From: Fictibacillus arsenicus
Lineage (GTDB): Bacteria; Bacillota; Bacilli; Bacillales; Fictibacillaceae
DNA length: 64,000 nucleotides
Direction of reading: 5' to 3'
NCBI RefSeq assembly: GCF_001999465.1
Contig: NZ_MQMF01000003.1
Span: forward strand, 186,001 to 250,000
Shown: positions 56,695 to 64,000 of the stretch, piece by piece
Numbering within the stretch: the stretch's first letter is position 1
Layout: each line of letters opens with the position of its first letter
Translations under genes and position numbers: made by a program
The notes under the pieces: generated by a model
What the model was told of the DNA's origin: nothing
The model's input: only the letters and a program-made list of their open reading frames with translations
Database searches by the model: none

Positions 56695-57051
56695 TTAAAA
56701 TATTGAAAGTACTGCCCCAACTGCGTGAATCCAGCTTCCTGCTAAAATTAAAGACTGACTGTATTCGAGGTCACCATTAGGCAGTTCATATTTTCCTTCA
56801 AGCCCCTGTAATGCGTTTCCTGCAGCCTGCAATAAATTTGAATGTTAATACATTTCCTATAGCTTGAAGAGCATTCCCGATTAAATCAAGATCGTCAAGG
56901 AATGTATCGTAAAGTATTTATTAGGTGTATTCGTATAAGCAGATATGACAGTTCCAATTGCTCGAATGATAGAACCGTCCTTTGTTTTTGCTGATTATTC
57001 ATCTGATTCCATCCATTTCGAAAGTTCATTTTCCAGTGTATTCTTGGACAT
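56695..57051 (-). pseudogene. Decayed gene, DUF6944-like repetitive protein
   Basis: The reading frame starts MSKNTLENELSKWMESDE and meets TAA after 18 codons; the sequence continues SAKTKDGSIIRAIGTVISAYTN, then changes frame to DDLDLIGNALQAIGNVL and again to LQAAGNALQGLEGKYEL before ending LAGSWIHAVGAVLSIF. The pieces form a repeat of the type (Q)A-x-GN-x-L(Q), which I recall from small repetitive proteins labelled DUF6944. At least one internal stop and two frameshifts are needed to join them, so the gene is broken (or the assembly has errors). Confidence 0.7.
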
Positions 57052-57068
57052 GAATGGTTGCTGCTGCA

Positions 57069-57938
57069 TTAGCTGTTTTTTAAATTAATTTGTTTCCATG
57101 CGTTAGCCAGGTCATCACCTATTTTATTGATTAAATCGTTAGTTGTGAAATAGTGCATATGAGATAAAGGTGACCAGCTGCTGATTAAATTTCCGCTATT
57201 AATTTCAACATCATTTTCAACTGCTTTATCGTATGTATCATTTAGCGGTTTAAGCGGGTACCCAAAGACATCATCTTTGTCGTACATATTTATCCACTTT
57301 CCGCTCAGGTTCGGATAATATTTTTTTAGATAAGGTGAAGGTACGTTTATTGGCACATCAAAGTCAGCATATCTTAAACTCCATAACGCCAACGGACTTC
57401 CTAAAGAATAAAATCCTGTTAGTGTGTCTCCTTGTTCAAGAGGGGTATCAGCCATACTTTCTTGCACTTTCAAAGGAACTCTATCAGGTATGTATTGCAA
57501 ATCATAAAAATAATTGCTTGTTATAACCGTTCCTAAACTGTGAGCTATAACAAATAAAGGGGCATTCTGACCTGCTTTTTCGCTCAGCTTTTGAAGTCCC
57601 TTCGCATAGACTTCATGTACCTTTATGTAATTCGGATTGTGATTTGCAGACGGCTGATAAGCAATTGCATCACCAAAAAAGTGAATAACAAAATGTCTTA
57701 GCTTTGCAAAATCTAATTCTGCAGCTTTTGAGAGCTTTTCCCACATCTCATTTTCTCGTCCATTGAACACGCTGCCCCAATAGATAGGCTGAATAACAAT
57801 TTCTGCTTCGGGAGCTGGGAAATAAGGTTTCAGATTTTGTGAAAATCTTTTAGTCAGCTCTTCTGATAATATATCTGAAAAATCTTCTTTTTGGTCCCCG
57901 ATACCATGCAGGACAGCTACAGCGATCTTTTTTGTCAT
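57069..57938 (-). CDS. Alpha/beta hydrolase, lipase-like
   Basis: A 289-residue protein with the oxyanion-hole segment VAVLHGIGDQ (H11-G12) and the nucleophile elbow IAHSLGTVIT (S134). A C-terminal DKDDVFGYPL and SPLSHMHYF supply likely Asp and His. No signal peptide, so cytosolic. Close relatives in Bacillus have been mislabelled chemotaxis protein. The true substrate is unknown. It lies just before the broken repetitive gene in the same direction. Confidence 0.82.
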   Translation of the reverse strand: MTKKIAVAVLHGIGDQKEDFSDILSEELTKRFSQNLKPYFPAPEAEIVIQPIYWGSVFNGRENEMWEKLSKAAELDFAKLRHFVIHFFGDAIAYQPSANHNPNYIKVHEVYAKGLQKLSEKAGQNAPLFVIAHSLGTVITSNYFYDLQYIPDRVPLKVQESMADTPLEQGDTLTGFYSLGSPLALWSLRYADFDVPINVPSPYLKKYYPNLSGKWINMYDKDDVFGYPLKPLNDTYDKAVENDVEINSGNLISSWSPLSHMHYFTTNDLINKIGDDLANAWKQINLKNS

Positions 57939-58044
57939 AATGCTTCACATCCCTTTTGTTAGATTTAATCTTAATATTCTGCTAAACGTATACTTTCTTT
58001 ATAGAAAATCAATACTAATAGTAGATTGCGAGGGATTTTTTAAT

Positions 58045-58665
58045 ATGAAAAGAAATTACTTTCATATATTTCTACTAACGACGGTTATCGCTTTTTTTAT
58101 TTGGTCATTCATCAAGCCTGCGCATTATCCTATATGGATACTAGAAGTTGGCCCTTCTGTAATTATCATTTTGGCTGTCCTTTATTTTTATAACAAAGTA
58201 AGGCTGACTAGTCTTTCTTATAGCATCATTGCATTATTAACGATAATGACTTTTATCGGCGGCCATTTTACGTATGATGATGTTCCTCTTTTTGATTGGA
58301 TTCAAAAAAATTATGACTTTGAAAGAAACCACTATGATCGATTTGGCCATTTTCTTAAAGGACTAACCTTTATCGTTATTCGCGAAATATTAATCTTGAA
58401 AACTCCTTTGCCTTTAGGAAAGTGGGTTCAATTTATAGCGATTAATATGACTCTTTCACTGGCAGGGTTTTATGAAATTATTGAATGGATTGCCAGCAGA
58501 ATTTCAAATAGAAAAACGAAAGACTTTGTTGGTGCTCAGGGAGATATGTGGGACGCTCAATGGGATATGGGCCTTACTTTAGCGGGATCACTCATTACCT
58601 TGCTCCTATTAACAAGATTGCATAATTTATTTCTAAAATCCTTGAATAACAAAAGCTGGTCATGA
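58045..58665 (+). CDS. DUF2238 (YjdF-type) membrane protein
   Basis: A 206-residue protein with six helices. The conserved YDRFGHFLKGLTFIVIREI, FYEIIEWIAS and GAQGDMWDAQWDM motifs define DUF2238. I start at the ATG at 58045 after GAGGGA; an in-frame form beginning at 57940 lacks a ribosome binding site. Function unknown. A more distant cousin with the same histidine/WE/D layout lies at 48176-48751. Confidence 0.85.
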   Translation: MKRNYFHIFLLTTVIAFFIWSFIKPAHYPIWILEVGPSVIIILAVLYFYNKVRLTSLSYSIIALLTIMTFIGGHFTYDDVPLFDWIQKNYDFERNHYDRFGHFLKGLTFIVIREILILKTPLPLGKWVQFIAINMTLSLAGFYEIIEWIASRISNRKTKDFVGAQGDMWDAQWDMGLTLAGSLITLLLLTRLHNLFLKSLNNKSWS

Positions 58666-58776
58666 ATTTATTATTGTTATTTATATTAGTTAAATAAAAG
58701 GCAAATCCTTTTAAATACTCCTTCCCTCTTTCTATAATTTTTAGGCTTTTGATTCATACTAGAATGAGGTGGAATT

Positions 58777-59073
58777 ATGAAACGTTTTCTGATTGTAACC
58801 TGTACATTTTTGGCAGGTTTTTTCCTTTACTTTGCATGGGCAGGTTATGTAGAGGAAGAATTTAAGATTACTGAATATAAGGGTCATATCATTTATAAAA
58901 TTCGATCTGAACAAATTATCGATCTAGGAACTGCAATGACTGTAAAGCCCAATTACAAGATTGTTCTTTCAACCGGGGAAGCATTAACCGTGTCATATCC
59001 CATATATCAAAAATTAAATAAAGGTGAATATACCATTTTGTTAAAACAAAATGATCGTATTATGATTCCATAG
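58777..59073 (+). CDS. Small membrane-anchored or secreted protein
   Basis: A 98-residue protein with an N-terminal hydrophobic segment (3-22) that could be a signal anchor. The rest is beta-rich (HIIYKIRSEQIIDLG, YKIVLSTGEALTVSYP, YTILLKQNDRIMI). No family recognised. GAGGTGG precedes the ATG, which supports translation. Confidence 0.65.
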   Translation: MKRFLIVTCTFLAGFFLYFAWAGYVEEEFKITEYKGHIIYKIRSEQIIDLGTAMTVKPNYKIVLSTGEALTVSYPIYQKLNKGEYTILLKQNDRIMIP

Positions 59074-59075
59074 TA

Positions 59076-59108
59076 AAAAGCACACTAGGCTGTATTGGGT
59101 GTGCTTTA
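59076..59108. terminator. Bidirectional terminator
   Basis: AAAAAGCACAC pairs with GTGTGCTTT; lies between converging genes and overlaps the last codon of ykoC. Confidence 0.82.
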
Positions 59109-59897
59109 ATGTCTTACATCTGTAACAGGAAACAGCGGGAATTCCAATGCGAAAAAATAAGCTAAACTTATTGTTAAAACAAAGTAAACAATAAATAATA
59201 GGTCATATATTGAAAATCCTATATGATAATAAAAAGTTCTTGCGTTTGACGAATTAAACCTCTTTGCTTCCATAGCAACTGCAATACGAAAAGCTCTTCT
59301 TATACTCTGTGAAAGCAAAGGAATTGGCAGTGATTTAATACTCTTCAATACACCGCTTAATCCTTTTTGACTTTGAATTCCTCTTACTTTTCGTGCATCC
59401 CGAATGGTCTGTAATTCTTCAAACATGATTGGAATCAACCTAATCGCTGCCATAAAACTATAAGCATACTTTGGATGCAGTTTAAGCTGCTGCATCAATG
59501 AATAAAATAGCTGGACTGGCTTTGTCGTCAAAACGAATGTAATACCCATCATCGCAAATACAAGTGCTCTAAAACCTAAGTGCAAGCCCCGATATAAACT
59601 CTCCTCTGTAACGTTTACAAGCCCCCATTTAAATAGTGTTGTTTCCCCTTTTCCAAATAGAATCATTGAAACTGCCGTTGAGAAGAATACAAGTAAAAAA
59701 GGCAGGAGAAAAAGTAAAAGGTGTTTATATGGTTGACCTGTACAAAAGAAGAACAAGATAGACACGGTCAATGTAAAAGTAATCATATAATTTAAATGAT
59801 GGATCGTTACAGCAAATACAAATAAAAATGTGAGTGTAAATAGCTTAAGAGCAGGGTTAACCTTATGCAGCCAACTTTCTTCAAAAGATATATTCAT
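59106..59897 (-). CDS. ykoC: ECF transporter transmembrane subunit (EcfT, YkoC-like)
   Basis: A 263-residue protein with five to six helices and the coupling-helix ARKVRG motif typical of EcfT, followed by EAKRF. It links the ATPase YkoD to the substrate-binding YkoE. I choose the ATG at 59897 seven bases after GAGGGT; it overlaps ykoD by 17 bases. Part of the TPP-riboswitch operon. Confidence 0.9.
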   Translation of the reverse strand: MNISFEESWLHKVNPALKLFTLTFLFVFAVTIHHLNYMITFTLTVSILFFFCTGQPYKHLLLFLLPFLLVFFSTAVSMILFGKGETTLFKWGLVNVTEESLYRGLHLGFRALVFAMMGITFVLTTKPVQLFYSLMQQLKLHPKYAYSFMAAIRLIPIMFEELQTIRDARKVRGIQSQKGLSGVLKSIKSLPIPLLSQSIRRAFRIAVAMEAKRFNSSNARTFYYHIGFSIYDLLFIVYFVLTISLAYFFALEFPLFPVTDVRH

Positions 59898-61350
59898 ACA
59901 CATTACCCTCAGATCCTGTTTTAATTTCATCCTTTTTCCAGTCGCTGATCACTTTTCCATTTTTCACTTCCCATACTCTTGTAGCAAAATGATCTATGAT
60001 ATTTAAATCATGTGTAACCATGATGATGATCGTTCCTTTTTGGCACTCTTCTTGCAACAATTCAAGCAGCTTAAATGTATTTTTAGAATCCTGCCCAAAA
60101 GTAGGCTCATCCAATAGCAGCAATTGAGGATTTTGTATAAAAGCAGTGGCCACACTTAAACGCCTTTTTTGACCAAGAGAAAGATGATAAGGATGTTGTT
60201 TCTGTTTATCTTTCAATCCGAATATTGTTAAGAGATCATTTGCCTTCTTAACAAACTCTGCATTACTCACTTCGTTTCTTTGCCTTAATTCATAAGTAAT
60301 CTCTTCTATTACACTATTCGTTAAAAATTGATATTCAGGATTTTGAAAAACAAAATATGCTTTTCTCTGCAAGTCAGCAAATTTCTTTATTGGTCGTCCA
60401 TCCATTCTGTAATCACCAGATGTTTTTAGTAATTGCATCATTGATAGTAAAAGCGTACTTTTCCCAGCACCATTAGCTCCTGTAACAACAATCCATTCAC
60501 CTGAGTGGACAGCAGCTTTTTCTAAAGTAATCGCATTTTCTTTTTTTCTGTATCCTCGAAAGTTTTGTAAACGCAGCATATGATCACTAGGTTCCGTGAA
60601 AGTGTTTTGGACTTTCTCTTTTTTATATTCTTCCCATGCATTTGGATACCAAATTCCAAATCTTTTAAGCTCTTCTTTGAAATTAGAAAAAACGTAAGTT
60701 GAATTTCCATCTGCCATGATCTTTCCGTCATGTGTAAACACTATAACTCGATCGATAACATCCATAATCTGATCAATTTTATGTTCAACGATGATTATCG
60801 TCTTATCTTTTGAAATAGCTTTAACTGTATCCCATACTTGTGCAGTACCCTCTTCATCAATTAATGCAGTTGGTTCATCTAAAAAGATCACCTCAGGATC
60901 TAAAGCTAAAACCGTTGCTAGTGCTAAACGCTGTTTCATACCTCCAGAAAGCGTTCGAATTTCCGTATGAATATCTTCCAGGAAGAGGCCGACAGTTGCT
61001 AAGAGCTCTTTAATTCTGCCTGTCATCTCTTTTTTAGGTATTCGAAGATTCTCTAAAACAAACGCAATTTCTTCATCAACATATGGCATACAAAACTGAG
61101 AATCAGGATCTTGAAATATAAATCCCCATGAATCAGGGATTTGTATGCTCTCACTTTTAATGGGAATATCAATTGATTGAGGGATAAGACCAGATAAGAC
61201 TTGTAGAAGAGTAGATTTTCCGCATCCCGACGGACCAAGCAATAATACTTTTTCTCCTTTTCGAATTGAAATAGTTAAATCGTTAAATAATAGTCCTTCC
61301 TCTTCTGGAAATTTTAATTTTAATTTATTTACGGATGTAATACATTCCAT
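59881..61350 (-). CDS. ykoD: ECF transporter ATPase with two ABC domains (YkoD-like)
   Basis: A 489-residue protein with two complete ABC cassettes. First: GPSGCGKST, LSGGMKQRLALA and VIFLDEPTA. Second: GANGAGKST, LSLGQKRRLSVA and LLLLDEPTF. It powers uptake of a thiamine precursor with YkoC and YkoE. The ATG at 61350 is seven bases after GAGGTG; a TTG six bases upstream is in frame but too close to the ribosome binding site. Confidence 0.93.
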   Translation of the reverse strand: MECITSVNKLKLKFPEEEGLLFNDLTISIRKGEKVLLLGPSGCGKSTLLQVLSGLIPQSIDIPIKSESIQIPDSWGFIFQDPDSQFCMPYVDEEIAFVLENLRIPKKEMTGRIKELLATVGLFLEDIHTEIRTLSGGMKQRLALATVLALDPEVIFLDEPTALIDEEGTAQVWDTVKAISKDKTIIIVEHKIDQIMDVIDRVIVFTHDGKIMADGNSTYVFSNFKEELKRFGIWYPNAWEEYKKEKVQNTFTEPSDHMLRLQNFRGYRKKENAITLEKAAVHSGEWIVVTGANGAGKSTLLLSMMQLLKTSGDYRMDGRPIKKFADLQRKAYFVFQNPEYQFLTNSVIEEITYELRQRNEVSNAEFVKKANDLLTIFGLKDKQKQHPYHLSLGQKRRLSVATAFIQNPQLLLLDEPTFGQDSKNTFKLLELLQEECQKGTIIIMVTHDLNIIDHFATRVWEVKNGKVISDWKKDEIKTGSEGNVYEYIF

Positions 61351-61364
61351 ACACAATCACCTCT

Positions 61365-61946
61365 TTATTGATCCAATGAATCGAAATCTTTTTGTGATGT
61401 AGTCCTGACAAGATTAGTAACACCAGTAGCTTCAAGTGCCTTAACGATAGAATTCGCCAGTACTCCTGTAAAAAGAATCGTTCCAATAAATCTAAATGTC
61501 ATATAGAGGACAAGATTCCAAGTTGATAAATCTCCAATATATCCTTTATAAAAGTCCAATATTAAAGATCCTATGCAAGAACTTATCCCTGCCATAGAAA
61601 CCGCTAATAAATCATAACGCTTATATTTAAATGCCATGAGTAAGAGTTCAGCAAATAAACCTTGAATTATTCCATATAACAATACTTCTAGTCCAAATTC
61701 GGATCCCATTAAAAATTCTCCTGAAGAAGCAGCAACTTCTGCAAGAAGAGCCACTCCTGGTTTACGAATGATCAAAAATGCCACTGTTGCTGCCATAAAC
61801 CACATCCCATAGATTAATTGATCAATATTAATACCGAATGGTTTAACAGCATAATAGAGAGGTCCCCATATTTTATAAAGAATTCCAAAACCAATCGAAA
61901 TTACAATTGTGACTAATATATCAGTTAACTTTAATCTGTTAGACAT
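61365..61946 (-). CDS. ykoE: ECF transporter substrate-binding subunit (YkoE-like)
   Basis: A 193-residue S component with five to six helices. The LTDILVTIVISIGFGILYK opening, FGINIDQLIYGMWFMAA and the E-rich GEFLMGSEFGLEV match YkoE. It binds thiamine or its pyrimidine precursor. The ATG at 61946 follows GAGGAG and overlaps the end of tenA by eight bases. Confidence 0.9.
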   Translation of the reverse strand: MSNRLKLTDILVTIVISIGFGILYKIWGPLYYAVKPFGINIDQLIYGMWFMAATVAFLIIRKPGVALLAEVAASSGEFLMGSEFGLEVLLYGIIQGLFAELLLMAFKYKRYDLLAVSMAGISSCIGSLILDFYKGYIGDLSTWNLVLYMTFRFIGTILFTGVLANSIVKALEATGVTNLVRTTSQKDFDSLDQ

Positions 61947-62646
61947 TTTCAGTTCTCCTCTCACTGCATAATGTGCGCGTTGGAACCGGCCATTTTTCCA
62001 ATGAGAAAGCCATCTCCCAAAACAAATATTCATACTGGCAGCTGAGTAAAAAGTGCTGTGTCATTTTTTTTCTTTCAGCGTGACTGGCATTCTCTGCTAA
62101 GTTATTTAATCGGCTTATTTGTTCTTGAACCAGCTGGCCAAACCATTCTCCTCCGTATGCAGCGATCCATTCCTGGTATATAGGTTCTTTTGGCTCAGCC
62201 CCTTCAAACTTTTCTCCGATTTCATGATAAATCCAATAGCATGGAAGAATAGCAGCAATTATTTCTCCTAAACTTCCAGAATCAGCAACTCGATACAAAT
62301 GTGAAGTGTAATTATAAGCGGTTGGTGCAGGTTCGAATTTTGCTAGTTCTTCTTCTGTGATATGAAGTTGTTTAATGAACTTTTCATGCAGTGCTAACTC
62401 TGCCTCATTCGTGCCTTGAGCATGTGCGGCCATTCTAGAAGTTGTATATAAATCCTCAGCTCTTGCAGCTCCCAATGCTTGAATTCTTGCAAAATGAGAT
62501 AAGTAATAAGAATCTTGAAGCACATAATACTTAAAGTTTCCTAAAGGCAGAGTACCCTCGGCAATTCCTCTTACGAATGGGTGATTAAGATTGGCTTCCC
62601 AGATTTGGTCAGCTTTTTTACGCAGTACTTCAGTAAATGCAGGCAT
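61939..62646 (-). CDS. tenA: Aminopyrimidine aminohydrolase / thiaminase II
   Basis: Cuts degraded thiamine (formyl-aminopyrimidine) to HMP for reuse. The 235-residue all-helical protein has the catalytic C136 (ILPCYWIY), D45 (LQDSYYL) and the C-terminal glutamate in QYEYLFWEMAF. GAGGAC lies before the ATG. It heads the operon tenA-ykoE-ykoD-ykoC, placing pyrimidine salvage together with its likely import system. Confidence 0.94.
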   Translation of the reverse strand: MPAFTEVLRKKADQIWEANLNHPFVRGIAEGTLPLGNFKYYVLQDSYYLSHFARIQALGAARAEDLYTTSRMAAHAQGTNEAELALHEKFIKQLHITEEELAKFEPAPTAYNYTSHLYRVADSGSLGEIIAAILPCYWIYHEIGEKFEGAEPKEPIYQEWIAAYGGEWFGQLVQEQISRLNNLAENASHAERKKMTQHFLLSCQYEYLFWEMAFSLEKWPVPTRTLCSERRTENV

Positions 62647-62679
62647 AAAAAGTCCTCCTCAAGATAGTTTTTAACCAAC

Positions 62680-62840
62680 AAAAAAACCACTTTCAGCAAT
62701 AGAAAGTGGTTGTAGAGAAAACAAAATAAGTAATAGAGTTTCCGTAACAGCCACTTCCCTACGCTGGTATAATCCAGATCAGGTTCTAAGAGTCTCGAAG
62801 TCAAACTTCGATCTCAGCCTTTAAAAGGCACCCCTAGTGG
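62680..62840 (-). promoter_or_regulatory. TPP riboswitch controlling tenA-ykoEDC
   Basis: On the minus strand the THI-box reads CCACTAGGGGTGCC, GGCTGAGA, then AACCTGATCTGGATTATACC and AGCGTAGGGAAGTGG. A terminator (AACCACTTTCT, loop, GAAAGTGGTTTTTTT) lies at 62711-62680. High TPP should stop transcription. Confidence 0.96.
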
Positions 62841-62916
62841 TTTTGTGAAATTATTAAGTTGGTATTATGTTTTAAATCATAACAGGGTAGTTTAAATTGT
62901 CAACTAAAATACCAAT

Positions 62917-62945
62917 TAAAAAGATGGATCTCTCCATCTTTTTAA
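62917..62945 (-). terminator. Terminator after ppaC
   Basis: AAAAAGATGG pairs with CCATCTTTTT. Confidence 0.88.
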
Positions 62946-62953
62946 TATCGATT

Positions 62954-63883
62954 TTATTTGCTCATTGCCTCTGTTAGTACAGGTACAATCTGCTTTTTAC
63001 GTGATACTACACCTTTTAATACAGCTGTATTGTTTTCAAGCTTTACATTATAAGCGTCTTCAACAGATTGAGCTCTTTTTCCAAGTGCAAGTGCTGTTGA
63101 GTCATTTGTCAGGATGTCTGTTACCACGAACATGAATAAGTCTAATTCTTTTTCATCAATTACTTTCGAAATTGCCGTTTCAAGGTCGTCTTGATGTTTT
63201 AAGACATCACTTGCATCAACTGTATTCACTTGAGCAACTTCTACTTTGCTTGCACCAATGTTAAATTCCTTCGCATCGAGGGAAATTAGCTCCTCAATGG
63301 ACTTATCGCTTAAGTCTGCTCCAGCTTTCAGCATTTCAAGACCGTAAGTCTCTGCATCCACGCCAGCGATTTCAGCCAGCTCTCGAGCTGCATCAACATC
63401 TTCTCCTGTACATGTTGGGGATTTGAATAAAAGAGAATCAGAAATAATTGCAGAAAGCATTAATCCAGCAATGTTCTTTTCTACTTTTATTCCTTTTTCT
63501 TTATAGATCTTATTTAGGATTGTAGCAGTACATCCAACAGGTTCAGCACGGTAATACAATGGATCACTTGTTTCAAAGTTTGCGATTCGGTGATGGTCGA
63601 TAACTTCTAAAACACGTACTTTATCAATGTCATTAGCACTTTGCTGACGTTCGTTATGGTCTACTAAAATAACAGCGTTTGTTTCATCGGAAACAGTTTC
63701 CACTAAGCGAGGAATATCTTCTTTAAAATAATCAAGCACATATTTTGTTTCACCATTTATCTCGCCTAAGCGAACAGGCTCAACATTTTGTCCTAGTTTT
63801 GTTTTTAGATTTGCATAAACAATTGCAGATGTTATTGTGTCAGTATCGGGATTTTTATGACCAAAAATAAGTACTTTTTCCAT
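62954..63883 (-). CDS. ppaC: Manganese-dependent inorganic pyrophosphatase
   Basis: A 309-residue family II pyrophosphatase, the same length as B. subtilis PpaC. Metal ligands occur in [19 protein letters not shown] and the DHH motif of [11 protein letters not shown]; the C-terminal domain has the KRAQS and SRKKQIVP substrate-binding residues. It removes the pyrophosphate made by biosynthesis, including by sulfate adenylyltransferase. AAGGAG precedes the ATG. Confidence 0.97.
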   Translation of the reverse strand: MEKVLIFGHKNPDTDTITSAIVYANLKTKLGQNVEPVRLGEINGETKYVLDYFKEDIPRLVETVSDETNAVILVDHNERQQSANDIDKVRVLEVIDHHRIANFETSDPLYYRAEPVGCTATILNKIYKEKGIKVEKNIAGLMLSAIISDSLLFKSPTCTGEDVDAARELAEIAGVDAETYGLEMLKAGADLSDKSIEELISLDAKEFNIGASKVEVAQVNTVDASDVLKHQDDLETAISKVIDEKELDLFMFVVTDILTNDSTALALGKRAQSVEDAYNVKLENNTAVLKGVVSRKKQIVPVLTEAMSK

Positions 63884-63967
63884 GCTTCTACTCCTTATTG
63901 ATAAATAGAATTTTCATAGCCAGCCCTTATTTTATCACAGAATAAACGGTTTTGGCTTTTAGAGTTT

Positions 63968-63997
63968 ATTGTAGCATGGAAAAAACACTTAAGGCAA
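63968..63997 (-). promoter_or_regulatory. Possible promoter of ppaC
   Basis: Minus strand TTGCCT (63997-63992), 18-base spacer, TACAAT (63973-63968). Confidence 0.4.
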
Positions 63998-64000
63998 AAC

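Noticed and set aside
57940-58044. N-terminal extension of the DUF2238 protein
   Set aside because: The extension lacks a ribosome binding site, while the ATG at 58045 has GAGGGA and begins at the conserved first helix.

Overview
The window looks like a chromosomal segment of a low-GC, Gram-positive, endospore-forming member of the Bacillaceae, close to Bacillus or Fictibacillus. This rests on SAM-I, guanine and TPP riboswitches of Bacillus type, AAGGAGG-like ribosome binding sites, several TTG and GTG starts, a sortase/LPXTA pair, CgeB-, YkoE/D/C-, BdbD/BdbC- and YkoS/YkoT-like genes, a LexA-type CGAAC-N4-GTTC box and a CcpA cre site. There are no rRNA or tRNA genes, phage modules, intact insertion sequences or CRISPR arrays.

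Bases 1-13,430 form a sulfur block. A sulfite-exporter-like permease (partial at the window edge) diverges from a SAM-riboswitch-controlled assimilation operon: yezD, cysH, sat, cysC, ferredoxin-type sulfite reductase, a DUF3906 protein, and the siroheme genes cobA, sirB and sirC. Together these take sulfate to sulfide and make the siroheme the reductase needs. A second SAM riboswitch follows and drives yitJ-metH, which methylates homocysteine in a B12-dependent way. A beta-lactamase-fold serine hydrolase and a YeeE/TsuA-type thiosulfate transporter come next.

Bases 15,700-24,800 hold an AT-rich stretch, a small SOS-box HTH gene that seems truncated, a secreted 5'-nucleotidase, a GNAT, and a striking convergent pair: a CgeB-like glycosyltransferase with a LysM tail facing a Y-x-PTG repeat protein plus a second glycosyltransferase. 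A good sigma-K-like promoter precedes the repeat protein, so this may be a spore-surface glycosylation module. The xpt-pbuX operon with its guanine riboswitch follows. Bases 24,850-30,100 carry an SGNH hydrolase, a class D sortase with its acidic LPKTA substrate, bdbD-bdbC, a GC-rich repeat element, a 4 x 20-bp tandem repeat and a YebC-family gene.

Bases 30,200-35,700 are a CitS/CitT-like two-component system next to a tctC-tctB-tctA tricarboxylate transporter with a cre site. Then come speD, a second copy of the GC-rich repeat, a nucleotidyltransferase, an 1100-residue membrane protein, an acyltransferase, an ion-transporter-like permease, a P-loop kinase, AlaX, a TipA-like MerR regulator and a secreted protein. 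Bases 48,100-53,000 hold a ykoS-ykoT-gtrA-membrane protein operon and galT. Bases 53,200-59,100 are small accessory genes, among them two transport-like membrane proteins, a YbaK deacylase, a decayed gene and an alpha/beta hydrolase. The window closes with a TPP-riboswitch operon for thiamine-precursor salvage and uptake (tenA, ykoE, ykoD, ykoC) and the manganese pyrophosphatase gene ppaC.
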